A stretch of DNA of 64,000 nt from Actinoplanes flavus (lineage in GTDB: Bacteria > Actinomycetota > Actinomycetes > Mycobacteriales > Micromonosporaceae): the NCBI RefSeq assembly GCF_017592555.1, contig NZ_JAGFNS010000032.1, forward strand, positions 1-64,000, in the 5' to 3' direction. The first letter of the stretch is position 1; every line of letters begins with the position of its first letter. The position numbers and the translations under genes are program-made. Under the pieces are notes generated by a model. That model saw nothing but the letters and a program-made list of their open reading frames with translations, ran no database searches and was not told where the DNA came from. This document shows positions 16,015 to 23,381 of this stretch, one piece after another.

Positions 16015-18345
16015 TCAGTCGGGCCGGCGGTGCCGGCCCGACGGGTTCTCCGCGGTCTCCGGTACGGCCGGGCCGCCCATCACCACGTCCCGCCAGCGCT
16101 GGGCGAACTCGGCGGCCGGCACCGCGGCGCCCCACAGCCAGCCCTGGCCGTTGACGACGCCGACCGCGTACAGGGCCTCCCGCTGCAACGGCGTCTCCAC
16201 CCCTTCGGCGATCACGCTGAGGCCGAGCGCGTGACTCATCGCCACCACGGCGCGGACGATCTCGTCGTCCTCGTGGTTGACCCCGAGCCCGGTCACGAAC
16301 GAGCGGTCGATCTTGACGCCGGTGACCGGGAACTTGCGCAGGTAGCCGAGCGCCGAGAACCCCGTGCCGAAGTCGTCCACCAGCAGCCGTACGCCGAGTT
16401 CGCGCAGTTCGAAGAGGACCCGTGAGGTGACGCTGGAGCCGTCCACCATCACCGACTCGGTCATCTCCAGGGCCACGCAGTGCGGCGGGACGCCGTACCG
16501 GACCATCTCGCCGGACACGATCAGCGGCAGCTCCGGGTCGCTGAGCTGGCGCGGCGAGACGTTGATCGACAGGTAGAAGTCGTCGTGGACGGTGCCCTCC
16601 GAGCGCCACACGCCGAGCTGGCGCAGGGCCTCCTTGCGTACCCAGGTGCCGATCGCGTTGATCAGTCCGGCGTCCTCGGCGATCGAGATGAAGGTCATCG
16701 GCGGGATCGGGCCACGTTCCGGATGCATCCAGCGGACCAGCGCCTCGGCGCCCACCGGGACCCCGGTCTCCAGCCGGACCAGCGGCTGGTAGGCCACGTG
16801 CAGCTGCTCCTCGGCGAGCGCCTGGCGCAGCGCCACCTCCAGCTCGATGCGCTCCCGGACCTGGGTGTGCATGCTGGTGTCGAAGATGATGGACCGTCCC
16901 GGGCCCTCGTCCTTGGCCCGGTACAGGGCGGTGTCGGCGTCGCGCATCAGGGCCTCGGCGGTGACCGTGGCGTTGGCCGGGTCGGCCTCGGCGTGCGAGA
17001 TGCCGATCGACGCGCTGATCACCACGTCGTGGTCACGGACCGGGAACGGCTTGGCGAAACAGCCGCGGATGTCGTCGACCAGGCGCAGCGCCCCACCCTT
17101 CTCGCCGATGAACACGAGCAGGAACTCGTCGCCGCCGACCCGGGCCACCGGGATGCCGTGCGGGACCCCGGTCCGCAGCCGCCGGCCCACGTCGATCACC
17201 AGCTGGTCGCCGGTGTCGTGGCCCCACGAGTCGTTGACCCACTTGAACCCGTCCAGGTCGAGCATGTAGACCCATACCCGGTCGTGCCCCTCCGGATCCA
17301 CCACGGTGAGCAGGCGCGCGATCTCGGCCGACATGGACTGCCGGTTGGGCAGCCCGGTCAGCGGGTCGTGGGTGGCCTGATGCTCGGAACGCAGCTGGGC
17401 GGCGACCTGGGCGCGGACCGCGGAGATCGCCCGGACCAGCAGCAGCGCGACGATCATCGCGCCGGTCACCGCGATCAGCACCCGGGCCGCGGCCGACCGG
17501 GTGCCGGTGGTCAGCAGCAGCGCGAACGGGACGGCCAGGGCGGGCAGCAGCAGCGACAGCCGCGGCCAGGACCAGGCCTGGGCGGGCAGTTTGGCGGCCC
17601 GGCCCATCTCCACCACGGACGGGTGCGTGGCGGCCACCCCGAGCCCGGTGTACGCGACCATGTACGGCACGTTGAGCAGCGGTGACGCGTAGATGTGGCC
17701 CTGCACCCCGACGATCGCGTAGGCCAGGTCGCCCGCGAAGATCATCGACATCATGACGATCAGCCCGATCAGGCTGACCGGCCAGGTCTTCGCCGTGAAG
17801 GTGAGGTTCACCAGCAGCAGCAGGAGCAGCACGTCGAACATCGGGTACATGCCCTGGATGCCGGACAGCACCGGGTCCCGGCCGGGGATCTCGGCCGCCG
17901 GCACGGCCAGCAGCAGCACGGTGGCCACCCCGGCGGCCAGGCAGACGATCAGCCCGTCCAGCACCGCGTGCCGGTCGAGGCTGCCCCGCCGCTGCAGCAG
18001 GACCAGGACGAACGCGCCCAGCAGCAGATACCCGCTGAACGAGGCGACGTCGGCGAGCAGCGGCCACGGCATCGGCATCTCGGTGACCGTCGGGCGGATC
18101 ATCACGCCGATCATGAACAGCAGCGCGGCCGCGCCCATCAGCAGCCACGCGCCCGGCGGCTCGGCGCCCCATCGCCGCGGCCCGGCGAAGCAGGCGATCA
18201 CGACGACGACCGCGAGCAGCGTGAACGCGCTCGTGCCGACAGCCGATGACGGGAACAACCCGTAGAGCACGGTGGCGATGACGCCACCCACGGCGATGAC
18301 CTGCCACAGCCGTCGGGCGATTCCGGGCGGGAGCACCGATTGCAC
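16015..18345 (-). CDS. Membrane diguanylate cyclase/phosphodiesterase (GGDEF-EAL)
   Basis: A 776-residue protein. Residues 1-305 form about nine to ten hydrophobic helices of an integral-membrane sensor. A GGDEF domain follows (about 320-485; HDPLTGLPNR, active-site GGDEF intact at about 404-408), then an EAL domain (about 500-750; EAL intact in GAEALVRW, with DDFGTGFSALGYL and the KIDRSFV metal site). Both catalytic signatures are complete, so it may both make and break cyclic di-GMP. The usual late EAL motif with GYLFG is altered to GQGWLWG. In actinomycetes cyclic di-GMP controls the switch to sporulation. No regulator is adjacent. Confidence 0.93.
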   Translation of the reverse strand: MQSVLPPGIARRLWQVIAVGGVIATVLYGLFPSSAVGTSAFTLLAVVVVIACFAGPRRWGAEPPGAWLLMGAAALLFMIGVMIRPTVTEMPMPWPLLADVASFSGYLLLGAFVLVLLQRRGSLDRHAVLDGLIVCLAAGVATVLLLAVPAAEIPGRDPVLSGIQGMYPMFDVLLLLLLVNLTFTAKTWPVSLIGLIVMMSMIFAGDLAYAIVGVQGHIYASPLLNVPYMVAYTGLGVAATHPSVVEMGRAAKLPAQAWSWPRLSLLLPALAVPFALLLTTGTRSAAARVLIAVTGAMIVALLLVRAISAVRAQVAAQLRSEHQATHDPLTGLPNRQSMSAEIARLLTVVDPEGHDRVWVYMLDLDGFKWVNDSWGHDTGDQLVIDVGRRLRTGVPHGIPVARVGGDEFLLVFIGEKGGALRLVDDIRGCFAKPFPVRDHDVVISASIGISHAEADPANATVTAEALMRDADTALYRAKDEGPGRSIIFDTSMHTQVRERIELEVALRQALAEEQLHVAYQPLVRLETGVPVGAEALVRWMHPERGPIPPMTFISIAEDAGLINAIGTWVRKEALRQLGVWRSEGTVHDDFYLSINVSPRQLSDPELPLIVSGEMVRYGVPPHCVALEMTESVMVDGSSVTSRVLFELRELGVRLLVDDFGTGFSALGYLRKFPVTGVKIDRSFVTGLGVNHEDDEIVRAVVAMSHALGLSVIAEGVETPLQREALYAVGVVNGQGWLWGAAVPAAEFAQRWRDVVMGGPAVPETAENPSGRHRRPD

Positions 18346-18374
18346 CGGGCATTCCTCCCGTACAGCCCGAAGAC

Positions 18375-19133
18375 CTATGTGTGGGCTAACGGTAGCAATT
18401 CGGGCACGGGGTTACCGGGGTTCCGGGAACCTGCCGCTCCGCGTACGAAGACCGCCGGGCACCCGCCGTGCCGCAGCACCGCGGCCGCGACCGTACCCAG
18501 GCGGCCGCGTGTGCCCGGACCGCGCGGCCCCAGCACGATCAGGCCGGCGCCGCGGGAGGCCTGCACCAGGGCGCCGGCCGGATCGCCGGAGAGCAGGCGG
18601 GGGTGGACGCCGTCGAGGACCGGGCGGCCGGCGGGGTCGCCGGCGTACACCACGTCCACCCGGCCGCCCCGGCGCCGGGCCTGCTCGGCGGCGAACCGCA
18701 GCACCGCGGCGGAGACCGGCGACCCGTCGACGGCGGCCAGGACCGGCCCGGACGGCGTCCGGTGCCGGCGGGCCACCGCCACCGGGCACCACGCCCGCAG
18801 CACCACCTCGACCAGGCCGCCGCCGAGGACCAGCAGTGCGGAAGCCCGGCTCAAGCGCAACAGGACACGTTCCGGCGGTCCATCCACGAGTTGGCCCCGC
18901 GCGGCGACCCCGGGTGTGGAACGCTGAGCGATGGAGACCGCCTCCTCGACGGTGCGTGAGGCGGCCCGGCGCGCCAGGGCGTACTCGCCGGGTCCCGGCC
19001 ACGTGAAAGCGTGGACGACGGTGAGCGCCCGCCCACGGGAGACCGCCTCCCGCGCGGCGAATCGCACGGCGGCCGGGTCGGTCGCCGTGCCGCCGACCCC
19101 CACCACAACGGGTCCGTCAGCCGGGATGTGCAT
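18375..19133 (-). CDS. Universal stress protein, two UspA domains
   Basis: A 252-residue tandem UspA protein. Domain 1 (about 8-135) begins VVVGVGGTATDPAAVRFA; domain 2 (about 140-240) begins VLAAVDGSPVSAAVLRFA and ends with an ATP-loop-like segment around GPRGPGTRGRLGT. Domain 1 has a shorter, degenerate loop (VLGGGLVEVV). ATG at 19133 follows GGGAGG; a longer frame to 19268 has no ribosome site and crosses the regulatory region shared with gltA. USPs of this class are induced in dormancy or redox stress and bind ATP. Confidence 0.85.
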   Translation of the reverse strand: MHIPADGPVVVGVGGTATDPAAVRFAAREAVSRGRALTVVHAFTWPGPGEYALARRAASRTVEEAVSIAQRSTPGVAARGQLVDGPPERVLLRLSRASALLVLGGGLVEVVLRAWCPVAVARRHRTPSGPVLAAVDGSPVSAAVLRFAAEQARRRGGRVDVVYAGDPAGRPVLDGVHPRLLSGDPAGALVQASRGAGLIVLGPRGPGTRGRLGTVAAAVLRHGGCPAVFVRGAAGSRNPGNPVPELLPLAHT

Positions 19134-19210
19134 GGGCCCTCCCGTAACAGCGTCGCAATATACCGACCATTGTCTATGGCGCAACGACCTATACGCACTG
19201 GTGACCAATG

Positions 19211-19250
19211 CCTCAACAGGCGGCCACCTGATGACCCATTCAGGTTGAGG
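19211..19250 (+). promoter_or_regulatory. Nested inverted repeat upstream of gltA
   Basis: CCTCAAC (19211-19217) pairs with GTTGAGG (19244-19250), and inside it ACCTG (19226-19230) pairs with CAGGT (19241-19245). The element lies 57 bases upstream of the citrate synthase ATG, in the region shared with the divergent universal stress gene. It could be an operator or a leader hairpin; the evidence is only the symmetry. Confidence 0.3.
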
Positions 19251-19306
19251 GTTTACGGTGAACGGCAAAATCTTTGGGACATCTGCCGGTGAAGTGAGGG
19301 AAATAC

Positions 19307-20590
<1,284 letters not shown>

Positions 20591-20608
20591 CCTTTTCCGC
20601 ACCCCGCG

Positions 20609-20643
20609 ACGCCCCGCCCCTCTCGGCGGGGCGTTTCGCTTTT
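20609..20643 (+). terminator. Intrinsic terminator of gltA
   Basis: Arms ACGCCCCGCC (20609-20618) and GGCGGGGCGT (20625-20634) are perfectly complementary around a six-base loop and are followed by TTCGCTTTT. This is one of the few hairpins in the window with a real T-rich tail. Confidence 0.88.
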
Positions 20644-20831
20644 CAAGACCATTTCCGGTACGGGGTGGACAGTTATCGATGAATTTCCCCGCCCCGAAAG
20701 TCCCGGCGATCTTCTGCCACTCCATCCCTTGCCGCCCCCACCGGGCGGTGCTGCCCACTCGCCCCGGCTCGCTCCGCTTCGCCCACCCACCCGGTTGGCC
20801 ACCAGCGTCGTCTCCATCGTCCCGAAACAGC

Positions 20832-20870
20832 CCTGGCAGCCAGCCGAACACCCCCCGGCTGGCTGCCAGG
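20832..20870. repeat. Perfect 15-bp hairpin in the gltA-gntK gap
   Basis: CCTGGCAGCCAGCCG (20832-20846) is repeated in exact inverted form at 20856-20870 around a nine-base loop. It lies 240 bases past the gltA stop, beyond the gltA terminator, so it is not needed for that gene. The 416 bases from 20644 to 21059 hold this and the next hairpin and no credible gene. Confidence 0.75.
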
Positions 20871-20917
20871 TTCGTTGCGGGACGGGAGGCCGGCCCGTCG
20901 GCCGGCTGTGGAGATCC

Positions 20918-20970
20918 GGCTGGCTCTGGGGCATGTCTCAACGACGTTGAGGCATCCCCCAGAGCCAGCC
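20918..20970. repeat. Long 25-bp hairpin 90 bp before gntK
   Basis: Two 25-base arms (20918-20942 and 20946-20970) enclose a loop of three bases; 23 positions pair canonically, one is a G-T wobble and one is a C-C mismatch. The arms start with GGCTGGCTCTGGGG. The core CAACGACGTTG is itself palindromic. It shares the GCCAGCC/GGCTGGC word with the preceding hairpin. It could be a mobile palindromic element or a transcription attenuator for gntK. Confidence 0.75.
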
Positions 20971-21059
20971 AGGAAGATCCCCGCGGTCGGCGGCACGGCA
21001 TGGGTATCGGGGAGGGTGGGCATGAGAGGGTCGGCTGAGCGCGATCGGGGAGGCGAAGC

Positions 21060-22628
21060 ATGGACGTCGTGATCGGGATCGACACCGGGACCACCGCGAC
21101 CAAAGGGGTCGCCGCCGGCCCGGCCGGTGAGATCCGGGCGCTGACCAGCGTCCACTACCCGCTGTCGGTGCCCGGGCCGGGCCGTGCCGAACTCGACCCC
21201 CGGCAGCTCACCGAAGCCGCCATGCGGGCGCTCGCCGACGTGGCCGCCGCATGCCGCGAACGCGGCGACCGGGTGATCGCGATCAGCCTCAGCTCCTTCC
21301 TGCACGCGCTGCTGCCGATGGACGCCGCCGGCCGCCCCCTCGGCCCCGTGGTGACATGGGCGGACGGCCGCTCCGCCCGGCAGTGCGAGAAGATCGTCGC
21401 GGACGGGCCGGCGAAGCGCCTCCAAGCCCGCACCGGCACCCCGGTCCACCCGATGTCGCCGCTCACGAAGCTGGCCTGGTGGGCCGAGGAGGACCCCGGC
21501 ACGCTGCGCGGCACCCCACGCTGGGGTGGCGTCAAGGAACTGATCGTCGCGGCCCTCGCCGACGACCCGTTCCTGGTGGACCTGTCGATCGCCTCCGGCA
21601 CCGGCCTCTACGACATCCACTCCCGCCGGTGGGACGACGAGGCGCTGGCGATCGCCGGCGTGCGCCCCGGGCAGCTCGCCGAGGTCGTCCCCACCACGCA
21701 CGCCCTCCGGCTGAGCCCCGAGGTGGCCACCGCGGCGGGACTGCCCCCGGACGTACCGCTGATCATCGGCGCCGCCGACGGCCCGCTCGCCAACCTCGGT
21801 GTCGGCGCCACCCCGCCCGGCGTCGCGGCGGTCTCTCTCGGCACCAGCGGCGCCCTCCGTACCGTCGTGGACCGCCCCACCTCCGACGACGCCGGCCGCC
21901 TGTTCTGCTACGCCCTCACCGAGGACCGCTGGGTGATCGGCGGAGCGGTCAACAACGCCGGCTCGGTCGTACGGTGGGCGGCCCAGTCCCTCGCCGCCGG
22001 CGCTCCGGGCGCCCCCGCCGCCGAAGGTGAGGACGCCGACGAGCGTGACGCCGCCCTGCTGGCCGAGGCCGCCGAAGTCCGGGCCGGCAGCGAGGGCCTG
22101 CTCTGCCTGCCCTACCTCCTGGGCGAACGGGCGCCCTGGTGGCGTCCCGGCATGCGCGGCGCCTACCTGGGCCTGCGCCGCGAACACGCCCGCCCGCACC
22201 TGGTCCGCGCCGCCGTGGAAGGCGTCTGCCAGCAGCTCGCCCTGGTCCGTGACTCGTTCGACGCCGAGGGCTGCCCGGTCACCGAGATCCGCGCCACCGG
22301 CGGCGCCGCCGCCTCCCACCTGTGGGTGTCCATCCTGGCTTCCGCCCTCGACCTCCCGGTGACGGTCGCCGACGTCCCCGAGGGCACCGCGCTGGGCGCC
22401 TGCCTCCTGGCCCGGCACGCCCTCGGCGAACTCCCCGACCTCGACCGTGCCGCCGACCTGGTCCCCACCGCGAACGCCACCAGCCCCGACCCGGAGGACG
22501 CCGCCCTCTACCGCCGCCTGCGCCCCCTGGTGGAACGCTCCGCCCTGGCCGTCCTCGACGTGGTGGCCGAACTCGACCGCCTGGCCCCCGAACCCCTCCC
22601 CGCCACCGAGAAGGCGGTGCCCCGCTGA
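21060..22628 (+). CDS. gntK: Gluconokinase (FGGY family)
   Basis: A 522-residue carbohydrate kinase of the FGGY family. It shows the N-terminal phosphate-binding IGIDTGTTATKG, the segment RTGTPVHPMSPLTKLAWW that is typical of gluconokinases, GAADGPLANLGVG with the catalytic Asp, the second phosphate loop SLGTSGALR, and a C-terminal RATGGAAASHLWVSILA. It would phosphorylate gluconate to 6-phosphogluconate for the pentose phosphate pathway. ATG at 21060 follows a GGGGAGG with correct spacing. No gluconate transporter or dehydrogenase is adjacent. A related xylulose-type kinase is the main alternative. Confidence 0.85.
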   Translation: MDVVIGIDTGTTATKGVAAGPAGEIRALTSVHYPLSVPGPGRAELDPRQLTEAAMRALADVAAACRERGDRVIAISLSSFLHALLPMDAAGRPLGPVVTWADGRSARQCEKIVADGPAKRLQARTGTPVHPMSPLTKLAWWAEEDPGTLRGTPRWGGVKELIVAALADDPFLVDLSIASGTGLYDIHSRRWDDEALAIAGVRPGQLAEVVPTTHALRLSPEVATAAGLPPDVPLIIGAADGPLANLGVGATPPGVAAVSLGTSGALRTVVDRPTSDDAGRLFCYALTEDRWVIGGAVNNAGSVVRWAAQSLAAGAPGAPAAEGEDADERDAALLAEAAEVRAGSEGLLCLPYLLGERAPWWRPGMRGAYLGLRREHARPHLVRAAVEGVCQQLALVRDSFDAEGCPVTEIRATGGAAASHLWVSILASALDLPVTVADVPEGTALGACLLARHALGELPDLDRAADLVPTANATSPDPEDAALYRRLRPLVERSALAVLDVVAELDRLAPEPLPATEKAVPR

Positions 22629-22705
22629 CCCGACCGCACGCACCGCGTTCGGTGAGGCAGCGTTATGGGAGGACTCGTTCGCCGCCGTCGTGTTGGGGGA
22701 GGTTC

Positions 22706-23137
22706 GTTCGTCGCCGCGCTGCCTTTGCCGTCCGGTTCCAGGCGGCACTGGCGCCGCCACGGTGGCGGTGGCGTTCGTGACCGGCGACCGCCCGTGTTCG
22801 GTGACGCGGTCTTCGGTGGCGCCGTGTTCGGGGTGGACCCGTTCGTCGCCGCGCTGCCTGTGCCGTCCGGTTCCAGGCGGCACTGGCGCCGCCACGGTGG
22901 CGGTGGCGTTCGTGACCGGCGACCGCCCGTGTTCGGCGACGCGATCTTCGGTGGAGCCGCGTTCGGGGAGGCCCGTTCGTCGCCGCGCTGCCTGTGCCGT
23001 CCGGTTCCAGGCGGCACTGGCGCCGCCACGGTGGCGGTGGCGTTCGTGACCGGCGACCGCCCGTGTTCGGCGACGCGGTCCTCGGTGGGGCCGTGTTCGG
23101 TGGGGCCGTGTTCGGCGAAGCTGCGTTCGGCGGGTGA
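22706..23137 (+). repeat. Degenerate 135-bp tandem repeat encoding pentapeptide-like blocks
   Basis: Three copies start at 22706, 22841 and 22975 (periods 135 and 134). Each contains a hairpin-forming CGCCGCCACGGTGGCG stretch and a segment that reads AVFGD-AVFGG-AVFG in one frame, an A-x-F-G-x pattern like pentapeptide-repeat proteins. Copies 1 and 2 share one frame, but copy 3 is shifted because one base is missing. The last block (GAVFGGAVFGEAAFGG) ends in TGA at 23135-23137. Upstream, at about 22648, AFGEAALWEDSF reads in yet another frame. No start codon with a ribosome site serves the whole, so a decayed gene or a non-coding array is more likely than a live protein. It fills the gap between gntK and the B12 riboswitch. 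Confidence 0.6.
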
Positions 23138-23179
23138 CGGATCCCGCGTTGACGGGCGCACGGCCGGTCCGGAAGAGTG

Positions 23180-23345
23180 ACCGGCGAGCGGTTGCGGAGG
23201 AACCCGGTGCGATTCCGGGACGGTCCCGCCACTGTGACCGGGGAGCGACCCGCTGACCACCTACGCCACGGCGGCTGATGCGCCGGAAGGCAAGCGGGAA
23301 ACGTCGATCCGGGAGTCAGGAGACTCCGGCCGCTCGCGTCGACCG
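23180..23345 (+). ncRNA. Cobalamin riboswitch
   Basis: The stretch contains the ordered core of a B12 aptamer: GGAACCCGGTGCGATTCCGGGACGG-type P3 arm split over 23199-23223, then CCGCCACTGTGACC (23226-23239) with the conserved GCCACTG box, and GTCAGGAGACTCCGG (23335 region) as the 3' closing box. Thirty-odd bases later a small hairpin (GCGGGCGTG/CACCCGC) stands directly before the GGAAGGG ribosome site of the chelatase. Adenosylcobalamin binding would be expected to hide that site and shut down the downstream cobalamin operon. Exact ends are approximate. Confidence 0.85.
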
Positions 23346-23381
23346 ACGAGCGGGCGTGGACACCCGCCGGAAGGGATCCTG

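Noticed and set aside
19134..19268. Longer N-terminus for the universal stress protein
   Set aside because: The extension has no ribosome site and covers the divergent promoter region; the ATG at 19133 has GGGAGG and starts the UspA fold correctly.
20679..21038. Plus-strand open frame of 119 codons in the gltA-gntK gap
   Set aside because: No ribosome site, composition without domain features, and it runs through both long hairpins.
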